From NCBI GenBank assembly GCA_018466975.1, contig CM031553.1, positions 1,426,001 through 1,490,000 on the forward strand: 64,000 bases of DNA, read 5' to 3'. The notes beneath the pieces are model-generated. The model ran no database searches. It had not been told where the DNA came from and saw only the letters and a program-made list of their open reading frames with translations. A program made the position numbers and the translations under genes. Below are positions 35,112 through 46,399 of this stretch, one piece after another. Origin of the DNA: Sparassis latifolia. Lineage: Eukaryota; Basidiomycota; Agaricomycetes; Polyporales; Sparassidaceae. Each line of letters starts with the position of its first letter. The first letter of the stretch is position 1.

Positions 35112-35889
35112 TCTAAAATCACCCAGTTATCTGAATAACAATTCTGTTCTCTCATCATGTCATCAAGTAGAAATACTGCCAATGAAGCTGAGAGTCTCAG
35201 GTATAACCCCTACTACTTGCATCCACAGGAGACTCACTATGTTCAAGTCGGCAGATGAAACTGAACCCAGTGACTTAGAAATCCCACAGAGCTTCCATAG
35301 ACCACTCAGAAAGTGTGAACACCTCTACAGCCATTGTCCAGCGCTTTCTTGCACTGGTGGTCAACGGATCAGAAAGTCACGACAACGGCAGGTGTTGGAT
35401 AACTGGTCTGAAGCATCTGGTCACACATGTTCTGTTTTCCATGATAATCTGCCGGCTTGGAGATAGCTGCAACCTCTGCGAACACCTTCAGCACAAACTC
35501 GAGTGAACAGAGATCCAGTAGAATCATGGATCATGGTCTTCTGTGGCCAATTCAGTAACACAATGTGATGGACTTACATAGTGCTAGGCCAAAGTCATTG
35601 TTGCCCAGATTCTGCAGAATTCTGCCAAGTCGACCCCCAGATGAGATGTAGAGCCAGCGTACAACAAACAAGTTTAGACATGTCCTAAGCCCACTGGGGC
35701 GAAGGCGGATATCGTATTGTAAACATTGTAAACAAGTCAAGCTTGACGGTGATTGCTGAAGGGAGGCGGCCCGGCAGGCCCGTGCCCGTTCGGTTCAACT
35801 CAGAATCCAGAGCTCGAACCAAGCCGAGCTTCGAACCGATGTCGGCAGCGTCACTGCCACCCGCTGCTGCGTGCGGTGCACCCATCCAC
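35112..35889. repeat. Segmental duplication, copy 2
   Basis: Matches 30781-31475 in direct orientation. It carries ~63 bp extra at about 35672-35734, flanked by the microhomology AACAAG, and ends 27 bp before the Akr1-type start codon. It thus forms the upstream region of that gene and is probably the original copy. Confidence 0.9.
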
Positions 35890-35915
35890 GGGTCGAAATA
35901 CTTGCTGTCCACCTC

Positions 35916-38608
35916 ATGGATAAACCAACGTCGATTGTCAGCCCAAAGGCTGACCCGTCTGCGATGGCTGTGACTTCTGCATCGGCGGCTGCATCGTTCT
36001 CGCAGGAACAGCAAGAAGCACAGACGGCGGAGTCCGAGGTGCGCATACATCCTTCCAAGTTCTCCGTAGGGCCAGGAAGTGCTCATGTTTTGCAGGCGAA
36101 CATCTTCCTTGCTGCCCAGCGAGGAGATGTGCATACCATACGAGAACTCATCGAGTCAGGCAAGGCGACGGCGGCTGACCGCGACGAGCAGAACATATCC
36201 CCGCTGCACTGGGCGGCCATTAACGCGCAGGTCGCAGCATGCCGTTATCTGCTCGAACAGGGTGCGGAAGTCGATGCACTCGGTGGCGACCTCGTTGCGA
36301 CGCCGATGCAATGGGCTGCTCGCAATGGGTACCTTTATGTCATCCAACTCCTCATTGCCCATAATGCAGATCCGAACATTACAGATGCTCAGGGCTACAA
36401 CACGCTTCATCTCGTCACCCATTCATCTTCTGTCATGCCATTGTTATACCTCTTACACCAGCCAATCAATGTAGACTGCAAGGACTCGCAAGGGCATACG
36501 TCGCTGATGTGGGCTGCTTACCAAGGAGACGCACTCTCAGTAGACCTTCTGCTAAAGCATGGCGCGAATCCAAATACCAAAGACGATGCCGGTCTCACTC
36601 CCCTTCATTGGGCTGTAGTCAGAGGCAACCGGGTTTGTATTCGTCGGCTAGTAGAGAGTGGCGCAGACATGGCTGCTAAGGACGGAGAAGGTAGAACTGC
36701 TCGGGACATGGCAGTAGAGCTTAAGAGCCTCGGAGCATGGAAGCGCGCGTTGGAAGAAGGGGGTATGAATGAAGACGGCGCCAAGAAGACGAAACCTCTC
36801 AGCGAGGTGAGCTCTTCATCTGATCACTGGACTATCCTGACCATTTCATCAGCGTAACACTAAAATCGCGATTTTCATACTTCCAACGTTGTTCCTCTTC
36901 CTGATGTTCATGACATTGACGATTCTACCGTGGTACACGGGCATTATTCTTGCATTTGCGCTATTCTTCGGAATGCACCATGTTAGTACTCCGTGCTGCC
37001 TCCTCGTCTTTGTTCCTTATTGTCGCTCACGTCAACTCTAGATAGTCACCCGTGTTTTGCTAGACAAATCTAATTACACAGACAGTGTGACACAAAGTCC
37101 ATACTTCGCAGGCATCATCACCGGCTCCGTGGTATGGGTTGCTTACTGCTGGGTTACTCGGCTAGTAAACCGTAGGAAGTATTTTTGCATGTTACACATT
37201 GGAGCTCACCATATCCTGTCCCAGAGACGCAATCACATGCCTTTACTCACCTCTTGTTCGCAATCTCCCTCGGATTGTGTGGCTACAATTTCTTCAGATG
37301 TATCAGCTTGGACCCGGGCATGTGTCCGAAACCAGCAAATGATGCTGAGCTGAAGGCTGTGAGCTGTTGGGTGTGGTGAACTGATAGGTCAAAAGCCTGA
37401 CATTTGCTTGATAGATCATCGAGGACCTGGCATCCGAAGGCCGACTCAACGGTCAAACGTTCTGCATTCAATGCATGGTATCGCCACTTTTTGGCTTGCA
37501 TCGTTGCTTATTACTTACTTGATTTTTTAGGCCCGGAAACCCCTTCGGTCAAAGCATTGTCGCACTTGCGATCGCTGTGTCGCTCGACACGACCAGTAAG
37601 CGCCATCTTACACTCGTCGTTGCCCATAGTTGTTGTAACTCTTGACATAGTCATTGCCCATGGGTGTGGAATTGCAGTACGTCCACGATACTTCCACACT
37701 GCCCCCGCTTTTAATTCATGCTCACAGTTGGAGTGAATAATCACCGGCAATTCCTTCTCTTCGTGACCGACCTCGTCATCGGTATCGTTCTTTTCGACTA
37801 CCTGACTGCTGCTTGTATGCATCTGCACACTTGTTAGATCTCCCTTGATATACTACTAACATCTTCCTTAGACTTTTCTTCCACGGTACCTACGCCGGTC
37901 GATCCCAGCACAGTATCTCCCGTCTGCATGCTTCCCGCCACACTCTGTGCAGTTACAGCGTTCGACGCATTCCTCTTCTCCGTCGCCTGCTGGGCAACTC
38001 TGCAGCTATCCTGGACATTGGTGCTGCTCGTGAGTCAATTCTGGCAGGTGGCACGGCAGATGACGACCTTCGAGGTATCAAACCTCGGGAGGTACGGCTT
38101 CATGGGCGGTCGGGGCGGCGCGAGCCTCAGCTCGCAGATGGGTCACCAGCACCACCGACACGCGCAGGGCGCCTCGGACAGCGAGAGCGTCGGCGAGGGC
38201 GCCGCGGGCGGCGCACACCACGCGCACAGCCACGGCATCTGCACGGGCTGCGGGAGCGGGTTTCTCATGAACATCCTTGGCTTCGACCGCTTCACTAAGG
38301 GCAAAGCTGCGGACGGCCTCGCACGTGCGGCGAAGGCGCCCAACCCGTTCGACCTTGGCATCATCGGGAATTGCAAGGACTTTTGGACGTCGGGCCGCGA
38401 GCTCGGCGTGGACTACGAACGGGTGTACGACGTACCGCCGGAAGGGTTCGCGGAGGCGAAGCGGCGGCGGCAGCGGGAAGAGGGCGACGACCTGCACCCG
38501 GGAGAGGGCGGCCGAAAATCTCTGAGGAAGACACTGCTGATGGGTTTCAGCCTAGGCAGAGGCGGCGGAGGCAGTCGTGCTGGTTACGAACCACTTAGCC
38601 AAGTGTAG
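35916..38608 (+). CDS. AKR1: Akr1-type palmitoyltransferase (ankyrin repeats plus DHHC domain)
   Basis: It S-palmitoylates membrane-associated proteins at Golgi or endosomal membranes. Nine exons keep frame: 35916-36806, 36853-36981, 37042-37164, 37227-37358, 37415-37477, 37531-37595, 37651-37676, 37728-37814, 37872-38608, about 750 residues. Residues ~55-275 are ankyrin repeats (ISPLHWAAIN, TSLMWAAYQGD, TPLHWAVVRGN). Hydrophobic spans follow (KIAIFILPTLFLFLMFMTLT). The catalytic region is FCIQCMARKPLRSKHCRTC, then DHHCPWVWNCIGVNNHRQF, with an intact DHHC. Two more membrane spans precede FWQVARQMTTFEVSNLGRYG, the motif typical of Akr1. The tail is Gly/His-rich. A 26 nt exon begins inside the DHHC motif, so the motif is assembled only after splicing. 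Confidence 0.92.
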
Positions 38609-38808
38609 TGAGTACCTCTTGGATTGCGCGCTGTGTATTTCCACATGTCACTGACAGATTGCTGCACGACGAATCATGTATCATACTAGTTCTTCATGAA
38701 ATGATGACCCCGCGTCCTGATCGTGCCTATCGTACAGTACAGCTATGTCGATGCTCTGCCTGTTACGTGCACATGATCAGACTAGCTATGAGACTGAACA
38801 GGAAAAAC

Positions 38809-38812
38809 AAAA
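38809..38812 (-). terminator. Pol III T-run terminator of the second tRNA-iMet
   Basis: First four-T run downstream of the minus-strand tRNA, ~21 bp past its end. Confidence 0.5.
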
Positions 38813-38833
38813 TTCTCTAGCAGAGGAACGTTA

Positions 38834-38906
38834 TAGCAACAACTCGTTTCGATCGAGTGACCTCGGGGTTATGAGCCCCGCGCGCTTCCAGCTGCGCCAT
38901 GTTGCT
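38834..38906 (-). tRNA. Initiator tRNA-Met (CAT), second copy
   Basis: 73 nt, identical base for base to 27445-27517, with the full cloverleaf, A1-U72 and the initiator T loop. Flanks are unrelated to the first copy, so it is not part of a recent larger duplication. A TTTT run for termination lies at 38809-38812 on the plus-strand map (AAAA). Confidence 0.95.
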
Positions 38907-39242
38907 CACGTAACACAGCCATCTTCATACCAATATGTGTGCCTTTCACCATTTTCCAGAACTGCAGAATTACCCCGCGAAAGAGAATAAGTTGGTACAC
39001 TGTCAAAAGAAATTTGTTTAATTGACTCAGCATCCATACTCTAGCCGGGGTACGAGTAATACACTCTTTCCTTACCGCAAGCGTTGTCTCTTGAGGGGAC
39101 GTATCCTTGGTCTTTTTATTTTATTTTGGTATTACTGCAACATCACACACACTGCGCGAGATAACGTGTAACAAGATGGACAACGGTACTAAATGGATAC
39201 TCTACACTGAGGAATGGACAAGGCCACACAGAGGCTCCAGAT

Positions 39243-40894
39243 TTACTTGAACTGCAAGGTGTAAACATATCAGCATGCGAGATCCAACTGCGTTCATAAG
39301 AGAGCACTCACGTTCTTGCCGTCAACCCACTTCTTCCCGTCGACCTCCAGATCCCACGCGAGCGCACTCTCGAAGAACGCCTTCTGCTTCTCGTCCTTCA
39401 GGTCGATGGGCTCGTATACATACGATTCCCAATCGGGGGCGACCTCGACCACAGGCTTGACATCCGGCCCGCGTAAGATCACCACGCCGGTGATGATAGA
39501 GTCGTTCGTGTGCCCTAGCACGCCCATCGAGCCGAAGAGGTACTTGCGCGATGCCTCTAGCCGGTTGAAGAAACCGCCAATCAGGTTCGACGACATGAAC
39601 GTCTGCGTCAGTTCGTTATTGTACTTGAAGTCCACCCGCCAGATCGAGAATCCCGCAGGGTCGAAGCTGCATCAGCAGCAAGTCAGCAAACACCACAACA
39701 TCGCACATCGGAACGGATACTCACTTCTCGTAGAACCACTCCAACGAGCCGCCCGCTCCGCGCGTGTCCTTGTTGGAGTACGCGCGTTTCCAGTCCTCGA
39801 GGTTGAACGTCGATTTGGGGAGGAACTCGAGGGGGTTCTTCGGCTTGGGCTCTTCCTTCGGCACGAGGTCGTCGTCCTCGTCATCCTCTTCCTCCTTTTT
39901 TGGCTTCTTCTCTGCCTTGGGAGCTTTCGGTGCAGGAGCGGCAGCAGGTTTCGGCTCCTTCTTCTCTTTCGCAGGCGGAGTGTACTGCACCGCCTTCTCG
40001 ACGTACGTAGTCTCCCCGAAGATCTCCTTCAGCTTTGGCTGGTTAACGATGGTCTCGAGGTGGCGGATAACGTTGGGATGTTCTGCGCGCACAGCAGCGT
40101 CAAACGTGAGTTCGACAAAGCGCTGGATCACGGATGCAAGGGTGATATCGGCGAGCGTGATGCGCTCAGTAACGAGAAAAGTGTGCGTCGCTAGATGCTG
40201 CTCGACGACTTTGAGGGCGCGCAACTGATGCTCAAGCATGGCAGTGTGGATCTGCAAAGCATCGAGGATACGCAATAACGTGCGAGACGAGCTGCACTTA
40301 CGGGCTTGTTGTACGGGACGATTCTGCCGTTGACGAGGCGGTTGATGATGTTGCCAGGCGCAGCAATCTCGGAATCGGTGAGCGAGACCCACTGATCAAT
40401 CAAAGCAGCCTCCTTGAGGTCAGACCCGAGGAGGGTAGAGTTTGGTGCCAGTCCGGCAACTGAAACAAAGAGAAAGCGGGTCAGTCTGCGGAAAAATGAA
40501 CACAAAACAAGTGGAAAATCAGATAATGAAAAAACCTCGACATTTTGATTAAGACAGGGATAACTGAATGATATATACTCGTCCTTTGGCTGTTTTCTGA
40601 AGGAGGGACACTTACCATAGCGGGCGATGGCAGAGGTTTCAGTGAGCTTGAAGCCATCGGTGGCCTCAAGGGCGGGTATTTTGCCGAGAGGGAACTTGGA
40701 GAGGAATTCGGGCTTCTTGTTATCCTCGAAGTGCGTGTAGTGGGCAGGCAGTTCGAGGGAGAGTCCGGCAAACGCAGCCACCGCACGAATCTGAAGGAAT
40801 TTTGGTCAGACTCGACCGCAACAATTGGGTGAGTACGTACACGCTTGCCGTTAGGCTGTTGAGGAATAGTCCAGAGAGTGCCAACGGAGGACAT
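39243..40894 (-). CDS. Translation elongation factor 1B gamma subunit
   Basis: The gamma subunit scaffolds the nucleotide-exchange complex that recharges eEF1A with GTP. Six exons join in phase: 40894-40841, 40790-40616, 40459-40302, 40251-39725, 39666-39312 and a terminal 9 nt exon 39251-39243 encoding only FK-stop. The product is 425 residues. It has a GST-like N-terminal half (LSLELPAHYTHFEDNKKPEF, TETSAIARYVAGLAPNS), a Lys/Glu/Ala-rich hinge (KKPKKEEEDDEDDD), and the conserved C-terminal domain (NPLEFLPKSTFNLEDWKRAY, LIGGFFNRLEASRKYLFGS, then GVVILRGPDVKPVVEVAPDW). ATG 40894 gives the usual N terminus. Nothing suggests damage. Confidence 0.95.
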
Positions 40895-40999
40895 ATTGCG
40901 ATAGATGGGATGAGGAAAGAGAGTAGAGCGTATAAGGGGCTTCCAGCGATGGGTGATAACAAAAAAAATCGAGTCAACGATCAATCACTGACACGTGCC

Positions 41000-41555
41000 G
41001 AGGGTTAGGGTTTCCCGCCATCGATTCCCTGGACAGCACCTTCCGTACTTTCATCATCGACTTCATTGACTTCATCTCTGGCACATGCGCGCCATCGATG
41101 TCCAGCTGGCAGGCTTTGGTCTCCGAGTGTTTTCAGCTAGCACAAGTTCAGCTAATACTATGATGTGCGCGCCTTGATCTGTGCGGGATCTTCGCGGATG
41201 TCCGCCGCTGTGGAGTCGCCTCGACGAAGAGTGGTATCTGTGCCTCAGAAATATGACGCGTACATCGACCACTTGACGTTGCAGAAAGGACCGGAGGCCC
41301 CGTGTTTTCCATGAGTGTTCGTCTTCAAGTACTATCCCAACTATTCTAAGTAGTGGTACCATGAATCTTGGACTGGCCGTGATGCCCGGCCTCGCTTCCC
41401 AGGAACACCATCGAATTCGCACACAGAATGGCTATGTTCCGGAACGGCGGGAACGAGGCATTTTCTTTCGACGCGACGTTTGAGCGGACGTTCAAGCGAT
41501 TTCGCTATACCCGACAGCACAAGCCAGAGTGTGCAATTTGGGCTCGAGAGTGCAA
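41000..41555. other. Intergenic stretch, nothing recognised
   Basis: Upstream side of eEF1B-gamma, which reads away from here. Mixed short frames only. Confidence 0.4.
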
Positions 41556-41559
41556 ACTC

Positions 41560-42625
41560 TGGGGTGTGTACCTTCTCTCTGCTAGATCCAGACTTCCGCA
41601 TTCAAATCGGAAAACGAGGACATTGCCGAATGGCCAATATTTGGGTTTTCAACTTTCACTGTCAATGCGACCCCCCCGCCAGGAACCATCAACATAAGTG
41701 TGTTAGCACTGAGCACCTGCGATAGAATATGGAACTCACGCTGATGTTTCAATCCACAGAATTTACTTCCGATATACTCGTAGCCGTAAGTGCTTCTTAG
41801 CATAGCTCGAAAGTACTATATCTCATAGTTGACCAGGCGTTTCGTGGTTCCGGGGCGCCGATCAGCCGACACGGTTCACGTTCCAATTGTGCTACTGCTG
41901 GTATAAATGTGAATTCGAGAAGTGCTATGCCAACACACTTACCTCGTGAGACAGTACTTGCTGTTATAATTGTTGACTTTCCATCGCGAAGGGATTTGCA
42001 AGCTGTAGAGATATTCTGAAATTCCCAAACTATTTGGACATTGGAGATGAATGTTGTCGCATCATTAGGGTGGTTTCGTGCATGGGTCAATCGACATCTT
42101 CAGCTACGTTGCAGATCTACACTTGGGCTTCCGTTTTGACTTGAATGTGAGGCCATCGTGCGCTATTTGAGATCAGATGGACCTTCCCAACCGTGTGCAC
42201 CGTTCTTGGAGATCGACCATGAAGTTTTTTTAATTATTCGGTATCCTCTTTGCCCTCCCATGTTGCTTCCCATTTTGTCGACGTCCCTCCTGATAAAAGA
42301 AAGTCATAATCTTGCAGTCCCTTGTTCATCCAACGTAATGCATCGGGCTCAAGGAAGCGGTCTGTGGCATCATTATGCCCTTTGGAGTGTCTCTTCGATG
42401 TTACTGCTGGACCCGTTGCGATTAGGAAACTCGCAGTCTCATCGGACGATAAGGCAGCGCAAAGCCGTATAGTAATCGGGAGTGACCTTCCCCACCTGCC
42501 GATCGCACGGAAATGAGCGGTACCATACGTACTCGCCATCACTCACGTACGAAGCTGCTCACCGTGGAATATTTTCAACGGGGATAGTTGTAGTACGTGG
42601 ATGCTTGAGGGCGGTCATTATTGGT
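41560..42625 (-). CDS. Unrecognised gene, probably multi-exon or degenerate
   Basis: Several minus-strand blocks look coding: AHFRAIGRWGRSLPITIRLC (about 42515-42460), then NKGLQDYDFLLSGGTSTKW to KEDTE-stop (to 42234), ISNVQIVWEFQNISTACKSL (about 42040-41980), and VPGGGVALTVKVENPNIGHS (about 41690-41630). Frames differ between blocks and a stop ends the first, so either two adjacent genes or decay is involved. There are no recognisable motifs, and I assign no function. Confidence 0.3.
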
Positions 42626-42629
42626 GAGC

Positions 42630-43585
42630 GCCGCCGGTGACGGCATTCCGACGCATTTGAGATGGGCTTGTATGCTTCCGAGAATTTTCGAGCACCTTTC
42701 TTTTCCTGCGCGCACACATCTGTATGATCTCGAGGGGTGTCTAGTGTCGAGCAGCAGAACCGCAATGAAAGACACAAGCACCACGTACTCGTTCGTTCGT
42801 GCATTCGAACACGCCCAAAGCCATCCACCCTTTTCAAGTTCTTCGGTGGTTTCTTTATTCCGCCCAAATATCCATACCCTCACCGCCTCGCTGAGTTATT
42901 GACGACGCGAGGACGAGTTACGTGTGACTGTTTCCGCCGGCAGAAGCTTGGAAAGCCCTTTCAGTGGGCATTCGTCAGAGTCAGTATATGCACTCAGCTA
43001 TCTCTTCCACTCACAATATGCCACTTGCTATACTGAAGAACATATACCCGGCGCCGTCTGTTGGGAAGAGCATAAGGATCGTTGTGTGCATTCTTGTGGC
43101 GGGATACATGAGCGCGTCTGGTGATGGAAGCGAGCGAAGAGACGCGGGGGCTCAGTCGAGGATTTGAGGCGCTCTTATATATACTCTCCTCCCTTTCAGA
43201 CGCCGCCCTGATGCAAGTCAATGACGGCACGGAGAGTACAATGACGTAGCAGCTGTCGAAATTTTCCCGATAAGGTAAGTGTATTACCGCTTTTGGAACA
43301 CGTGTGTCCGTTGAGGATGCCGCGGGATTTCGAACTAACATTGTAACATACATGCACTGAATGTATACTCCGAGATGACAACAGGGAACGGGGTAATATT
43401 TTGTGTGTATGTTCACACACGAGAGCAATTTACATATGCCTATGTTCTTTACGGTGAGAAAGGGTAGACGGAATCACTAAAGATGTAAAATCAGTACCGA
43501 TTCGCGAACGGTATGGGACAGAGATCGCGTACAGCATCAAGTTCAGCACATATGACGATAACCCCCACCTGGGCCGCTGGCTCAG
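42630..43585. other. Gene-poor stretch
   Basis: Overlapping short frames on both strands (for example minus 42883 MRVWIFGRNKETTEELEKGG) without supporting splice structure. No known element seen. Confidence 0.35.
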
Positions 43586-43587
43586 CC

Positions 43588-46362
43588 CTATAGGTTATTC
43601 TTTTTTAAGATGTCAACGAGCTGCTCGACAGCTGTGGCGAGACGGGAGAGACTTGAGTCGATAGAAGTAAGACGCTGATTGAGGTCGTCTGAGACAACCG
43701 CCTGTGTGGAGGACATCGCAGTAGGTAGAGCAGGGGTAGGATCTACAACTGGTTTAGGAGGTTCCGGGACGTAATCATCAACGGTATCCTCTGTGACGAA
43801 CTCCGCCTCCTCCAGCGGCTCGACCTCGAGCTTGGCCTTCTCTTGGGCGTAGCGCACAGGGCGAGTAGCGTTAATAGTGTTGCCGTAGTCCGGACAGAGG
43901 ACGTAGCCGACACATCCGAGGGTCTTCCTGGCGACGCTGTCTGCCTGCGTGAGCACGACCTTGATGGCATACACGCGCTTGCACGAGACATCGACGAGTG
44001 CCCACGCCGTCCAGCTGGACGTGTCCTTCTTCTGTCCGATATCCAAATTGATCTCTGTCTCTCCAGTTTTAAGTGCCTTGTACACAATTTTCTGGAGTGT
44101 CTTCACGGCGATGTCAGTGCGATCGATTCGAAGCACCCCCTGATTTCCATTACTAGCCTTGGTCACGCGCACTTCATGCCGCAGGTAGAACTGTGGATCA
44201 TCGAAGAAGAAGCGTGCGAGGTCGTCCGGCTTCGGCTTGTCGAACGGGAAGGGTGTGAAGACGTATTCTAGAACGAGTGAGCACTCCTCGTCCTCGATAT
44301 CCTCCAACACGAGCTTGAGCCTGAGGGGCCTGTGTCGCGCGACGAATGCACGGTTGAACCACCGCGCTTGAAGTGCTGTGTCCTCTTCCGTACGCGGAAC
44401 GACTGCTTCAAAATGCAGGGCCCACGACTGCCGCGAGTCGATGGTGACGGGGAGCTCAACTCTGTCGAGGATACGCAGAGATAAGACCGGAGAGTACTCC
44501 TCGTCGCCAACGAGGCGGAAGAATGCAGTGACCTTGGCAATGGTTATGGGATTTGGAGTGGTGGAGGGTTGCTTGTTGAATACAGATACGCTGCCCTCGA
44601 AGTTGTCCGCATCATACCGTGCAAACTGGGGATTAGCGCTAAGCGGGGGATCAGAGGTAGGCTTCAGAATCAGCGGAAGAGCAGCCGAGGTACGAGTCTT
44701 GAAGTCTGTTCGAGGGGCACGCACGGACTTGTCCTGCAACTCGGGTCCTGCACGCACAGTTTCCGGCAAGACGTATGGCGCCTCGGGAGTATACGCGCGC
44801 AGGCCGCACTCAGAGACAGTCACCACATCGCCAGACTTCGTGCATGCGGGGGCGTCGATTGGACACACGACGACATAAGGCAATGATGAGGTAGCCGCCT
44901 TGGCTGTGAGCCGGATACCCTCGATCACAATCGCCTTCCGCGAAAGCACCCACTCCGCCATCGCAAACTCGTCTTCACTCTGAGATGTGCGAAAGATGGT
45001 AGAGGTCTTGCGGCCTATGAACACATCCCGGGCGACAGACTCAAGCTGTGCAGCGGTAAACGTATCAAAGAAGTAGGGTTCAGAGAACCACACGGTGCCC
45101 ACGGTGATGAGGATCGTTGCAGTGTCAATCCTTTCTCCGCGCGAAACCCAGCGCAGCAGACGGCCTGCAGAGGCCTTCTGCACGGCATTCTTCTCGAGAT
45201 CAGAGTCCTCAATGGAGGCCCACTTCTCGATCGTATCTACATATTTGAGAATCTTCTGCGCCCGAGGGAAGAACGCAGCATATGGGTAGTCGCAGTGGTG
45301 TGTCGGGCGATGTGAACTGAACTCGCAAGGATGGGATGCATTGCCAGAGCAGCAAGGGAAGCTTTTGTTCCACGAGGAGTACTCTGCCCTGTGGAACGAA
45401 CACGACTTCGGTCCGTTCGTGGAGTTGCGGTACTCCTTGTCGCATTGGACGCAAGTGAACACCTGCTCCTTCTCTACCTCCGTCATCTTTGCTGCAATTT
45501 CCTTGAAGCCGTCGACGACAGATGCCCCTACACTGGAGCTGATGGTGCGCTCAAGCTGCTCCTGGTTCTGCTGCATCAAATCGGTGATATTAGTGTTGAT
45601 CTGCTCCAACGCCCTGTCATCAACAGTGAGGTGGAGCGTGCTGGCAAACTGCGCGATAAGCTCGCGGTCATCCTTGACTGCATCGACGCCGCCGTGGCTA
45701 GAAATAAAGGATTTGGCGGCCTCGTCGACGGGATCGACAGGCACGGGACGTGTGATGATGTCGAGTTGGCTGGTCTGATGAATCTGGAGGGTGATCATAA
45801 GGTCGTTCGTGCACTTGTTGATAGAGTCTGCGCAGGAAATGAACTTGTCCCGATTCCCGACGTTAATGCGACGGGAAACCGTCCCTTGCTTGCGATATGC
45901 CTGGATGAGCGCAGTGGAAGCCTTGAGGGAGTGATTCATGCGCTCGACGACCTGGCGCGTCGCGTCTGTAATCTGAACGCACTTCAGCGCCGGAAGCTGG
46001 CCGAGCATGAAGTTTATGCGCTCGAGAAGATCGGTGCATTTTGTGTCCGCGTCTCTGGCCTTATTCTCGATATCGACGATAATCTTCAACAGAGCGAAAG
46101 CGGGTGCGACGAAAGGGAGGGCTTTCCCGACATCAGCTACCTGCTCCAATATCTGAAGCGAGTTCTGGATGACGGGATCCGCCCAGGTTCCCATTACCCC
46201 GTTCACGACATTAATGGTGGTGGCTTTACGAATACCAAACCGAGATGGAGTCGGAGGAAGGGACTTGTGGGAGTTATCAGACGGAAGTTCGCTCCCGTCC
46301 GAACCGACAATGCTGCTGGTGTTCTTTCGGCTAAACATCGAAGATTTCTGTAGTAGCAGCAT
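43588..46362 (-). CDS. MLKL-type N-terminal bundle fused to a CHORD-like Cys/His domain
   Basis: One uninterrupted frame of 924 codons (ATG 46362; a second ATG at 46338 follows a TACTACAG that could be an acceptor). Residues ~60-200 are helical (ILEQVADVGKALPFVAPAFA, LLKIIVDIENKARD) and resemble the four-helix bundle of fungal MLKL/HeLo-type proteins, which in relatives drives membrane-targeted cell death. Residues 304-357 hold C-x2-C-x13-C-x2-H-x12-CC-x7-C and H-H-C, close to the CHORD zinc domain of Rar1/Sgt1 partners. Residues ~360-460 are helical. The rest (to ~850) is beta-rich with repeated long strands (for example HEVRVTKASNGNQGVLRIDR), and the end is a short coiled coil (LTSIDSSLSRLATAVEQLVD). 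No kinase, NACHT or transmembrane part is present. Role inferred, not shown. Confidence 0.7.
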   Translation of the reverse strand: MLLLQKSSMFSRKNTSSIVGSDGSELPSDNSHKSLPPTPSRFGIRKATTINVVNGVMGTWADPVIQNSLQILEQVADVGKALPFVAPAFALLKIIVDIENKARDADTKCTDLLERINFMLGQLPALKCVQITDATRQVVERMNHSLKASTALIQAYRKQGTVSRRINVGNRDKFISCADSINKCTNDLMITLQIHQTSQLDIITRPVPVDPVDEAAKSFISSHGGVDAVKDDRELIAQFASTLHLTVDDRALEQINTNITDLMQQNQEQLERTISSSVGASVVDGFKEIAAKMTEVEKEQVFTCVQCDKEYRNSTNGPKSCSFHRAEYSSWNKSFPCCSGNASHPCEFSSHRPTHHCDYPYAAFFPRAQKILKYVDTIEKWASIEDSDLEKNAVQKASAGRLLRWVSRGERIDTATILITVGTVWFSEPYFFDTFTAAQLESVARDVFIGRKTSTIFRTSQSEDEFAMAEWVLSRKAIVIEGIRLTAKAATSSLPYVVVCPIDAPACTKSGDVVTVSECGLRAYTPEAPYVLPETVRAGPELQDKSVRAPRTDFKTRTSAALPLILKPTSDPPLSANPQFARYDADNFEGSVSVFNKQPSTTPNPITIAKVTAFFRLVGDEEYSPVLSLRILDRVELPVTIDSRQSWALHFEAVVPRTEEDTALQARWFNRAFVARHRPLRLKLVLEDIEDEECSLVLEYVFTPFPFDKPKPDDLARFFFDDPQFYLRHEVRVTKASNGNQGVLRIDRTDIAVKTLQKIVYKALKTGETEINLDIGQKKDTSSWTAWALVDVSCKRVYAIKVVLTQADSVARKTLGCVGYVLCPDYGNTINATRPVRYAQEKAKLEVEPLEEAEFVTEDTVDDYVPEPPKPVVDPTPALPTAMSSTQAVVSDDLNQRLTSIDSSLSRLATAVEQLVDILKKNNL

Positions 46363-46399
46363 GGGTCAGACGCAGGGATTAGATAAACTACGGTATATA

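Noticed and set aside
30781..35889. LTR retrotransposon with the direct repeats as LTRs
   Set aside because: The repeats lack TG...CA ends and target duplications, the insert has no gag, protease, polymerase or integrase, and copy 2 ends in the upstream DNA of a host gene.
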